This document shows positions 23,924 to 33,799 of a DNA stretch of 64,000 nucleotides, piece after piece. Every line of letters begins with the position of its first letter. Position 1 is the first letter of the stretch. This DNA is from Parasponia andersonii (Eukaryota; Streptophyta; Magnoliopsida; Rosales; Cannabaceae). The notes under the pieces were generated by a model. It saw nothing but the letters and a program-made list of their open reading frames with translations, was not told the DNA's origin and ran no database searches. The position numbers and the translations under genes were made by a program. Where the stretch lies: positions 162,008 to 226,007 of the forward strand of contig JXTB01000486.1 of the NCBI GenBank assembly GCA_002914805.1, read 5' to 3'.

Positions 23924-24399
23924 GGGCTGTTTGGTATAGAGTAATCTTTAGATGAGAATTGATATTTCAATACATCCCCATGTTTAGTATTATTTTAATA
24001 CCCACTAAAGTAATTACTTCGGGAATCAAATCATCTTAAATATGGGTCATTTTAAAGTTACTAAAATATGTAAATTTTAAATAGTCATTCATCTAAAACT
24101 GACCCTAAAAAGCGAAACAAAAAATAATATGTCATCTCAAGTATTATAGAAAAATTGTTTTATTTTATGATAATAAATTTTATTATTTTATAAGTAATTT
24201 AATTTTTTAATTTTTTTAAATTTTAATTTAAGTACATTCCTACACGCAATAAAACACAGTAATTTAATATCCCAAAAATCATAGACAAAATTTTTATGTG
24301 CAACCAAACACAATTATTCTAAATATCAGACAATTATATCACTATCTTCAGTATTCTTATTAATCTAAAAACTGAGATTACTTTATACCAAATAGTCCC
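23924..24399. mobile_element. MITE with TTAA flanks (476 bp)
   Basis: Terminal inverted repeats: GGGCTGTTTGGTATAGAGTA at the left and, on the other strand, GGGACTATTTGGTATAAAGT at the right. TTAA flanks both ends (23920-23923 and 24400-24403). The interior is AT-rich and non-coding. The TIR style resembles Tourist/Harbinger MITEs, but those have a 3-bp TTA or TAA duplication; because TTAA is palindromic the exact duplication is ambiguous. Confidence 0.7.
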
Positions 24400-24403
24400 T
24401 TAA

Positions 24404-25231
24404 AAAGTAGTCCAAAATTGATAATTCCTCAAGGAAAAAAAAAATGGAAAGGAGAAGTTACACTACAAAATTTTGTTCGCATCTCAGAGTGTTACAGTAC
24501 CGAAATATTGTTCGAGGCTAAGAGTGACAATTATAAGAGATATTTATCCTTTCAATCGTGCTTTACAGTTGATTCAGAAGGCTAAGAATAAGCATAAGAA
24601 TGTATTTAATACAGGGAAAATAAGATTGATACCCCTTGATGTATGCTTGTATGTCAAAATTATGTTGACAGTACTCTTTAGTTAACAATAATTACATGTG
24701 TCAACCTAATATCTAAAATTGATTGAAAAACTAATAAAATTTTTACCATTTTGCTATCTTATTTTTCTAGTTTTAACGACGTCTATGTGTTGGTTTAGTA
24801 TAAAAATACTTAAATTAAATAAAATCTTAGTAAAATTCAACTAGAAAAACAAAGTGTTAATGTAATTTTCTTTTCTTCTTTTTTTCGAGGGAAGTAATTT
24901 TTTTAATATTAGGGGGTGGTGTGAATATTTTTCATTCATGACATTTCATTGTGGTTTTGACGCAGACTAGTGACATGTCTCTATGTATTTTTCAATTGTA
25001 TAGCAGGACTATTTTTTTTGTGTGTCACAGCTTAGTATATGAATTTAACTGAAAAATCCAATATTTTAATAATATTATGAAAGATAATTTAGTCTATATA
25101 TATTAAAGAACGAGACAAGCAATGGATATATATTGGGATTTGGATGTGATTCTGTTCGGGAAAGAGTCCCGTTACGTAACATTATCAATTTCAAACATAT
25201 TTATCTAATATGATATTGGACAAATATATGA
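24404..25231. other. Spacer, no gene recognised
   Basis: AT-rich. An open frame at 24473-24685 (70 codons) has no motif that I recognise, and nothing nearby supports it as a gene. Confidence 0.35.
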
Positions 25232-25236
25232 TGTGT

Positions 25237-25906
25237 TGTTGGCAAAGATTTTGTCAACAATGAATTTAGAAAATTGCAAGATATTGTTTATGTATGAAAA
25301 TGATTGATAAATCAAAGCAAGTAAAGAGATAAAAATTTTATAGTGCTTCAGTCCCAAAAAGGATGAGTCTACGTACACTGTCTTTCACTATTTTCTAGTG
25401 AATTACAAGGGTTTCTTTAAGTTTCAAGGTGAGAGTCCAGAGAAAGAAATACAGAGTGTAGTCCAGAGAGAAGAAGTAAAAGTAAAAGTTCAAAAGTCCC
25501 AAAAAGAAAAGTCCTCACAGTAGCATTGGACTCCCCTTGTATAGGTGAGGGTAGGTCAATATTTCCCAACTATGAAAATGGGAAAGTGTGTAATTTGAAA
25601 ATATAATTTGAGTAACAATATAACTGGGTAATAACTTAAAGAGAACGATTGGTCGATCTTCAAAGGGAAACTTTGTTTCCCTTTCTTTGTAGATTACCCG
25701 TTATCTAGTTTCCTTTTCATACTAGTCGTACTTAATTCATTCGGAGGAAGTCGCACTTAACTCATTCAGAGGAGGTCGCACCTAACTCTTTTGGAGGAGG
25801 TCGCACTTTGATCAAGAAAATTCTCATGCGACCTGACGCGTCCAACCGAGTCGCTAATTTTCCCTTTTTGGCATCGACCAATATATAGATTTTAGACCAC
25901 ACAACA
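25237..25906 (-). repeat. 3' LTR of RT-C (670 bp)
   Basis: Plus-strand ends are TGTTGGCAAAG and ACCACACAACA; the pair at 35683-36347 shares these with substitutions. It holds several copies of a motif containing GGAGGTCGCA with a spacing of about 23-26 bp (25722-25812), the counterpart of the tandem repeat in the RT-E LTRs. Confidence 0.92.
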
Positions 25907-25921
25907 ATTACCCCCCCTGCT
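25907..25921 (-). other. Polypurine tract of RT-C
   Basis: On the minus strand this reads AGCAGGGGGGGTAAT directly before the LTR; RT-E has GGAGCCGGAGGGCAAT at the same place. Confidence 0.7.
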
Positions 25922-26079
25922 CTATTAGTTCTTTAGGACAAAATTGAGCTTCCTTCTCTGATAAGTGTGAGCTTAAAAAATGCGACATCATGACATAATC
26001 CTGAGATCTTCGAAGAGTTGCCAGTTCTCAAATCCTATCTTTTTAGAACTACGCGTACCTTTTTTCTGACAAACGCAAC

Positions 26080-26085
26080 CACGTG
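26080..26085 (+). promoter_or_regulatory. G-box upstream of the antisense gene of RT-C
   Basis: CACGTG within ACCACGTGT, about 225 bp upstream of a TATA box. The same nonamer, in the same orientation relative to the gene, lies about 235 bp upstream of the TATA box in RT-E (63013-63018). In plants such sites bind bZIP and bHLH factors; role here is inference. Confidence 0.5.
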
Positions 26086-26306
26086 TCACATTTTCTCAGG
26101 AGAATAGCAAAACTCGAGAAGACTTTTCCGTCTTTGAGCAGTCACGATGATAACGATGACACTAGCTGTTGTCTTAAATCGAGACATTTCAAATTTTGAA
26201 AAGATGCTCATTTAATTTCAAAAAAATTAACTCTCGCGTGAATTTCGGCCATTAGATCCGAAAATTAAATACCTTGATCTACGGCTGTAATCTGATGATG
26301 CTTGAG

Positions 26307-26316
26307 ATATATATAT
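26307..26316 (+). promoter_or_regulatory. TATA box of the antisense gene of RT-C
   Basis: ATATATATAT preceded by GATGCTTGAG and followed by CCATCCGCCTCTTC. RT-E has the same arrangement (CATATATATC before CCGCCTCCTCTTC). It lies about 210 bp before the 5'-UTR splice donor at 26520. Confidence 0.55.
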
Positions 26317-26972
26317 CCATCCGCCTCTTCTTCAAAAAACTCGAACCCTATTGCCTCCTGTTCCTCGTTCACTTCTTCTGAAATCCGAAGCGTTCATAAG
26401 AGAAATCTTCCCGATGTCCCTTTTCGTTTTGTAGCTCGCACAAATTCATCATCTTCTCCGACGAAGTCATCACCATAATTCTTCAGACGACATCTCGGTC
26501 CTTCAGTCTTCGAAAAAAGGTTAGCGTACATCCTCTCTCTCTCTTATTGCTCTTCGATTTTTCAGAAAACCCTTATTTACAGAGCTTATTTCTAGAAATA
26601 AAAAGATGAATCGTAGAGCCTAAATGCCCTGAATATAAACCCATCCCCATATTTAGATGAACTGAAAAATGGGAATATCTCAGAATCTCTCCATTAACTT
26701 ACCGAATAAATTACTTTTAGATGATTGATAAATGAACCCATAGAAGAAATTTAGGATCTGAGATGTTTGAAAACCAAAATTAGTCAAATGATAAATTGTC
26801 GAAGAGTTTCTCGAACAATTTTAGATGAATCCATAGATTGATTAGAAAAAATTCGATGAACAGCTTGTTGTTAGTACAATCCTAGGATCTATGTTTCCCT
26901 AATTGCTTGCATATAGCAAAAGATACCTGATGCTCGCATAGGACTAAATCCATCCCATATTTCTTCTTTCAG

Positions 26973-29079
26973 ATATCTAGTAGTGAGGAATTTAGGGAGG
27001 AGAATGCATTTTTAGGAGAATCATCCAATACAAGCATTAGCTCTATAAACCTCGGAGTCTATCTTGAGCCAGAACCTGAAGTAGAAATAACTGGGGTCAA
27101 GCAAAGTAGTCCTCGCATAGGCGACCTCCCTCAAGACCAATGGCCTCAGCATATTAGGGATGCCCCTGTATTTACATCGGGTTATCAGTATGTAGAAGGA
27201 AATTGGTCATGCACTAATATAAAGATGAGCTGCACAATAAACAAACTCAGAAAGATCGTATGCGACTACAAAATTGATGTCCCTCTTTGCCTACCCGCAG
27301 AGTTCAATCGACCACACACACCTTCTAGCGAAATTGTCTCATTCTTAGAAGTAGTTCTCAGATGTGGTGTCTACCTCCCAATTCATCCATATATAAAATC
27401 CATCGTCGACTATTATGGAGTTGTCCATTTTCAAATAACCCCAAATACATATAGATATATGATAGGTCTGTACATATTATACCATAAATTAGGTTTAGAA
27501 TCCCCAACTCCTGAAGAGTTCGCTTTGTTCTACCAAGTGAAATCGAACCCATCAGATTTTGGCTTCTTCTATGCGAGCAAGTAGTCGAACCAAGCAATAA
27601 AAACTATCCACGGGGTCTGCAACAATATGGGAAAATGGAAAAATCTATTTTTCCACTTTTACTATACGGATAATGGCTTCTTTCAAAACCCTGGTAGGTA
27701 ACTTTCAGCTTATTACTTTCTCTATATAAATATATCATTCTGATCACATTTGTATGTCATCATAGATAATGGGGAATGACCAGGACTCTCCAAAGAGCAG
27801 CTCGCAAGGGTGTATAAAATAAACAACCTTCCGATCAAAGAATTTGATTCAAAGAGGCTTGGGACGACCAAGAACCTAGCTGCTTGCGGACTATTTCCAA
27901 AGGGAGCCGCTCTTCCAGATTCTGCCAACCGTCTGACTAAACCCTCGAGCTCGAAGAAGAAGTTGAGGAAATAAAAGGAAACGGGTGCCTCTTCTAAACT
28001 CAGGAAACGAAAAGCACCTGCCACTCCTATTATCTCGGAACCATTGTCTTCAGAAGCTGCATCGCCACCAATTTCTCAGCAGCAAGAAGGTAATTTTTTT
28101 TTATTCCTCCTCTTTGTTGCATTATATACCTCGCACGCTAACTAATAATATTTGTACAAAAATGACAATTGGTAGCAGACTGCGAGCACGACCTTCAACT
28201 TTGGGGTCAATGGCAAAGTCCAAGACACCAGACAGCACACCCCCTTCCTCGACGAAAGTGAAAGAGACGGTCGACACTTCAAAGAAGCGAAAAGTCGCCT
28301 TTCAGGATATCCTAACAAGCTTACCTCCTCCTCAGCCTTCAAAAACTACGAGCCAGCCTGAGCCATCCAAAGAGACAGCCACCTCTTCTAAGGACCAAGC
28401 CAGGCCGACAAGGACGAGGAGCTTTTCGCACTTCTTCGCTAGCTGCCAGAAAAAGCTAGCTTGAGCATGGCTTTCATCGACCATTCACTTTTGAGGATGG
28501 TTGGGAGAGGATGAACCGATGACCCGCCAAGGTCACTTTCAGTTCTGCAATGAGGATGTTGGCAAACATAAGCATCTTCTATCTTTGCTCTTCGACGCAC
28601 TTTTCTTATATTGATGTGTATTATGTTTTCAGATCGCTGCAGCTGTCATTTTGATGTATGACCCGGTTTTTGAATGCATGGAAAAGGCCGAAAAAGTCAA
28701 AGAAATAACACAAGCATTCGAGGACTCAGAGAAGACTTGTGAAGAAGAGAGAAAATCCTTCGAGTTGGAGAATCAACAGCTCGAGGAAAAAATTAAAGAA
28801 CTTGAGAAGACTATCTCTAAGCATCTAGATATTCTGAAGGAGACGATAGCAAAGGCGGCTTACAAGGCTGTAGAAGAGTGTTGGGCCACTGAAGGCAAAG
28901 AGCTCGAAGAAAAAGCTAGTGACATTGCCTCGTCAACCATAATATATAATATCTTCTGCGAGCATCCATATTTTGATGTTTCTATCCTTGTTAAAGATGT
29001 GGTCGAGCTTGTCCAGAGCTGGAAGGAAAGCAAAGCTACAACAAAAACTAAAGAGGGTGGAGCGAGCACATCTGCATAG
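26973..29079 (+). pseudogene. Antisense multi-exon gene in the 3' region of RT-C (PF04195-like N-terminus, coiled-coil C-terminus)
   Basis: Transcribed against gag-pol. Predicted structure: 5'-UTR exon ending 26519, intron 26520-26972, coding exons 26973-27693, 27766-28089, 28160-28567 and 28633-29079. Exon 1 is 721 nt, as in RT-E; joining exons 1 and 2 keeps the frame. Exon 1: acidic, Ser-rich start (FLGESSNTSISSINL), then GDLPQDQWPQHIRD and, at roughly residues 85-205, LCLPAEFNRPH, IHPYIKSIVDYYGVVHFQ and FALFYQVKSNPSDFGFFY, resembling PF04195 ('putative gypsy type transposon'). Exons 2-3 are Ser/Lys-rich, with KKRKV in TSKKRKVAF. Exon 4: coiled coil (EEKIKELEKTISKHL) and a conserved SSTIIYNIFCEHP block. 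Damage: the start ATG is ATA, one donor GT is AT (28568), one acceptor AG is AA (28158-28159), stops at 27582 and in exon 2, and a frameshift in exon 3. Function unknown; extra antisense ORFs are known in Tat-lineage elements such as Grande and Retand. Confidence 0.75.
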
Positions 29080-29834
29080 ATTATTTATTTTTTACTTTAC
29101 AAAGTTTCAGAATAATGCGGGCTAGTCCCTTTTTTTTTTTTTGCTTTGTAACACTTTGCTTTCATATAAGTGTGAGCTTTTATCAATGAATATTTTCTTG
29201 TCAGATGTTTATTCCTGCAAAACAATTAAAATACTGCATTGTAATATAAAGATGCATAATTTAACCAAGTAGTCAATCACTAAGTGACTGATCGATACGA
29301 TATTGCGATTCGAATCTAACTAATTTAAAACGGGCTTTAAGTGTTAGGATAGGTTAGGTCGCTTAAGAAAATAGTAAGTATGAGTGATGCGAACTCAATA
29401 CTGTTTTTCAAAAGTTTCAAGGTAAAATGTAATATAGTAATATATCACATCAAATAATGAACATTTTGCTTAGTTACTTTATTGTTTGAGTAGGGAAATT
29501 GCGTAATACAAAATGCTATAGCATGAAGCGAGGAGAAAATCCTAAGATTTTAAGAAATTTTAGAAATTTGGTGATCTAAAATTCCAACCCCACTAAATGA
29601 ACGTTTGCATAGTCCCTTAAGAAGGGAGTAGGAGATAATGTTCTGATCCCATTGCCTCCTGAGTTTTATGATGTTCGAAGACTGCCATAAATCTATAAAA
29701 GATGAACCAAATAAAATTGAATAATTGAAGAAAAGACATCTTTATTGATGAATGACAACGAATGATGAATAACGAATGATGAATACAGGATGTCCCCCAG
29801 GTTGTTGAAAATACACGAAGATATACATCAAGAT
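29080..29834. other. Convergent 3' untranslated region of RT-C
   Basis: 755 bp between the stop of the antisense gene and the stop of pol. Sense and antisense transcripts would run into each other here. No open frame is conserved with the equivalent 59265-60037 of RT-E beyond short blocks. Confidence 0.55.
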
Positions 29835-30995
29835 TTACTGATAATAGCGACGAAGTTGTTCTGCATTCCAAGCATGCTCGATCTTTTGTTCACTAGTGCG
29901 AGCTAGCTTGTACGTCTCAGGTCAAATTACGACGTCAATAACATATGGTCCTTCCCAAGAGGGTCCAAAGACACCAGCACTGTGCTCTTTATTATTAGGT
30001 AGAACTTGTCGAAGAACAAGAACACCAACTTCAAATTCCCTACTTCTGACTTTAGAGTTATAATATCGAGTAGTGTGCTATTGATATGATGCAAATCGAA
30101 GCTAAGACTGCTCGCACCTTTCTTCTAAAAGATCGAGCTCAATCCTCATTAGTGCATTATTCTGATCTTGCTCATAAGTAGATCGTCGTAGAGAGCTTGC
30201 ACCAATTTCTACTGGCACCATTGCTTCATATCCATAAGCTGAAGAGAATAGACTTTCTCCAGTAGTAGTTTGTTGAGTGGTGCAATAAGCCCATAATACT
30301 TTAGAAAGCATATCTGGCCAAGCTCCTTTGTGCTCTTCTAACTTTGTCATTAGGTTCTGTTTAAGTATCTCATTTATAGCTTCAACCTGCCCATTGGCTT
30401 GTGGATGAACAATAGCAGAGAATCTCTTCTTGATACCTAAGTTGTCACAAAAGTCATGAAATTCATCGCAGTCAAATTGTTTCCCATTATCTGAAATTAT
30501 AGTATATGGTATACCATATCGGCAGATTATAGATTTCTAAACAAAATCTATCATCTTTTTTGCGGAGATGGTACTCAAGTCTTCTGTTTCTGTCCACTTG
30601 GTGAAATAATCGACTGTGACCACTGCATACTTAAATCTACCTTGCGCCAATGGAAGCATTCTGATAATATCAATTCCCCATACTGCAAATGGCCATAGAC
30701 TAGTCATTGGAGTTAGAGGAACATGTGGTATTCTATGAATAGTAGCAAATCGTTGACATTTGTCACACCTCCTAGAAAATTCTATTGTATCCTTCTTCAT
30801 AGTTGGCCAAAAATACCCTTGTCTGAGAACCTTGTTCGCAAGTGCTTGCCCCCCTGAATGGTTTCCACATATTCTTTTGTGAATTTCTCTCATAATGTAG
30901 TGTGCTTTTTCTTCATCAACACATAATAATAACGGCGAGCTAAAAGTTCTTCGAAAAAGCTTCCCATCATAGATGATATAGCAAGCTACTTTCAT
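29835..30995 (-). pseudogene. Integrase region of RT-C pol
   Basis: Integrase inserts the DNA copy into the chromosome. Starting at 30995 the minus strand reads MKVACYIIYDGKLFRR, then the zinc-binding region (His in MREIHKRICGNHSGG, Cys pair in RRCDKCQRF), then the core with the first catalytic Asp in WGIDII. After a stop at the end of this frame, the second Asp (DNGKQFDCDEF) and the Glu (NGQVEAINEILK) follow in the stretch 30350-30500, so the three acidic residues are all still encoded. The C-terminus (30102-30350, then broken) ends in AWNAEQL...RYY with the stop at 29835. Several stops and frameshifts make it non-functional. Confidence 0.85.
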
Positions 30996-31038
30996 TCGAA
31001 GTCGCTTTGCATCGTCTTTGCCTTCTGGGATCGCTATT

Positions 31039-32082
31039 TTATAGATACTTCATTATAGGATCCATCCACGATGGTTTTTTGTCAACCGACATGGTTACTT
31101 GGGGCTCTACTTCGATACTTAGTTTTGCGAGATATTCGACAGGAATCACCTTTAATAATTCGGTATCTTTTGTTGAGGTGAGCTTAGCTAGAGCATCTGC
31201 CCAAGTATTCTTAATGCAAGAAAGAAGTTGAATGCTATAAGTAGTAAATGTCAAGAACAGTCGTTGTACCTCCTATAAGTAGGCCATCATTCTTTTTTCT
31301 CTTGCTTGATAATCACCGATCACTTGAAAAACAACCAGCTAGAAATCACTGTATACCTCAATCATTTCGGCCTTCATTTCTTATGCGAGCTTTAGCCCAG
31401 CTATCAGTACTTCATATTCTGTCTCATTATTCGATGTTGGAAATTCGCAGCGAAGTGCACAATGAATATTGTGCCCTTCAGGACTGATTCGTACTAAGCC
31501 CACACCAGCTCCATTCTCATTTGACGATCCATCGACGTAAAGTTTCCACAATTTTGATAAATCTATAGCAGGTTTTTCGATCACTTCTATGGAAAGATTG
31601 ACATCATACGTAAACTCTGCAATGAAATCTACGAGAGCTTGACCTTTAATTGCAGTGCGAGGTTGAAAATTGATGTCAAATTGACTCAACTCGACGATCC
31701 ACTTAAGTAGTCATCCTGAAACCTCAGGTTTTTGCAGAACCTACTTTAATGGAAAATTCGTGAAAACGTTGATGAAGTGCGCATGAAAATAAGGTCAAAG
31801 CTTTATGGATGCGACGGTGAGCACTAATGCCAACTTCTCCATCTTTGGATATCTCGTTTTGGCATCAAACAACCTTTTACTTATGTAATATACTGGTCGC
31901 TGTATTTTTTTTCCTCGAATTAACGCAGCACTTGTCGCATATTTGGAAACAGCGAGATATAAGTATAACTTTTCCCCCAGGTTTGGCTTCCACAAGAGTA
32001 GAAGAGAACCCAAGTGTGTTTTTAATTCTTGAAACGTCTGCTTGTATTTTTCAGTCCACTCGAACCTCTTCGAACCCTTCAA
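31039..32082 (-). pseudogene. Two RNase H domains of RT-C pol
   Basis: Upstream on the minus strand is the ancestral Ty3-type RNase H (32082-31795; LYLYLAVSKYATSAALI, RPVYYISKRLFDAKTRYP); where other gypsy elements have an Asp it reads AVS, so the catalytic site is missing. Next (31689-31039) comes a second RNase H with LWKLYVDGSSNENGAG, TSNNETEYEVLIAGLKLA and ADALAKLTSTK, whose Asp and Glu residues are present. Two RNase H domains in tandem, the second of plant/archaeal type, are a hallmark of Tat elements. Frameshifts separate the pieces. Confidence 0.8.
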
Positions 32083-32259
32083 TACTTCAAAGAATGGTTA
32101 GCATTTATCGATTGATCTGGATACAAATTGACTCAATATAGCCACTCGTCCCACCAAGTCTACACATTTTTGGGTTTGCGAGGGGATTGCATATCAATTA
32201 GTGCTTGAATCTTCTGAGGGTTAGCCTCGATTCCTCACCGGTTGACCATGAACCCTAAG

Positions 32260-32950
32260 AACTTTCCAGATCCTACTCCGAATGCGCACTTTTGAGGGTT
32301 CAGCTTTATCTGATATTTCTGAAGAATTTTGAACATTTCATCAAGATGCTTGACGTGATCTTTAGCTTCCTTCGACTTTACTAATATGTCATCAACATAT
32401 ACTTCCATTGTCTTGCCAATTTATTTTGCAAACATCATATTGACATGACGCTGATAAGTCGCTCCTACATTGATGAGTCCAAAGGGCATCTTCTTGTAAT
32501 AATATAATCCTCGATTAGTGATGAACGAGGTATACTCCTCATCTAGCTCGTACATAGGGATTTGATTGTATCCAGAATACGCGTCCATAAAGCTTAAGAG
32601 TTTATGCCCCGACGTCGCATCTACAAGCTCGTCGATTCTTGGAAGGGGAAAACTGTCCTTCGGGCATGCTTTCTTGAGGTCCATGAAATTGATACAAGTT
32701 CTCCACTTCCTGTTGGGTTTCTTTACTAAAACTAGGTGTGCAAGCCAGTTTGGGTAGAAAGATTTCCTAATGAATCTAATATTGAGCAACTTCTCTACCT
32801 CTTCTTTCAATGCAATGTAGCATTCTGGATTCATGGCTCTCTTTTTTTGCCGTACAGGCTTCTTCATTGTATCTATATTAAGGTGATGACATATGATATT
32901 CAGATCAATCCCCACCATATCCGAACATTTTCATGCGAAGACATCCAAGT
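32260..32950 (-). pseudogene. Reverse transcriptase region of RT-C pol
   Basis: The 32918-32421 frame holds KKPVRQKKRAMNPE, NWLAHLVLVKKPNRKWRTC, KACPKDSFPLPRIDELVDA, LLSFMDAYSGYNQI and the PFGL motif; after a stop at about 32418 the catalytic YVDD box follows (about 32395-32406, [11 protein letters not shown]). The thumb region continues towards 32260. Sequence order is that of Ty3/gypsy RT. Broken by stops and small indels. Confidence 0.87.
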
Positions 32951-33409
32951 TTGATTTCAGGAAAGCAACTAATGAAGTTCGTACGGGTTCTTAAAGCTTC
33001 GCTTTGATTTTTAGAACCTTCGAAGGCCTATCAATTGACAAATCTTCTAAATCTTCTATAGGTCCAGTCTTAACCTCTCCATCAATTTCTTGAGTGTTGA
33101 GGTCATCGATTGACGTTTCACCTGATGCTTCCCTCGATGCTTTACTAGATGCTTCACCTGACGCTTCCCTTGACCCTTCACCTTATAGCTGGACCATTAT
33201 TGTGCGAGGTGTCATATCTTTGCTGCAAGCTTTATTGAATTATTATAACAAGTCCTCGTATCATATTGGTTGCCTTGCACTTCGCCTACTCCATGTTGAG
33301 TCGGGAACTTCATAGCGAGATGGTAGATTGAAGTAACTGCTCGAAGTACCCTCAGTGTTGGTCTTCCTAGCACAACATTAAATGCAGAGGGACAATCCAC
33401 AACTAAGAA

Positions 33410-33766
33410 TTAGGTCACTACCGTTGAAACCCTAGGATAAGTTTCAACATTGACCATTAACTTAATCATGCCCCTAGGCATTATACTGTTACCAGTAAAT
33501 CCGTAAAGTGGAGTGACAACGGGCTTTAAATCGCTTTCACTCAACCCCATCTTCTTGAAGGCATCATAGTACAGGATGTCGATGGCACTTCCATTATAGA
33601 CCAATACTCGCCATAGCTGCATGCTTCCATAGTTGATCTTTATGACCAACGTATCATTGTGCGGGTAATGGACCTCCCTTGCATCCTGCTCCGTGAAGAT
33701 AATATCTAGATCCGGTACCCATTGAAGCTTTCGTGGTCGCTGCTCAAGATGCATGACATTGGTCAA
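33410..33766 (-). pseudogene. Protease region of RT-C pol
   Basis: Retroviral-type aspartic protease of a Tat element: VLVYNGSAIDILYYDAFKKMG where the family has V-D-N-G-S. The catalytic Asp is replaced by Tyr (one GAT to TAT change), so the enzyme would be inactive. The C-terminal half continues past the stop (about 33400-33212; CPSAFNVVLGRPTLR). It would cut the Gag-Pol polyprotein in the particle. Confidence 0.8.
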
Positions 33767-33799
33767 TGGTTGCTATCGTGCTTCTCGTTCGTACCTATC

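Noticed and set aside
24473-24685. 70-codon frame as a possible gene
   Set aside because: No motif recognised, no repeat copy for comparison, AT-rich surroundings; left as unassigned.
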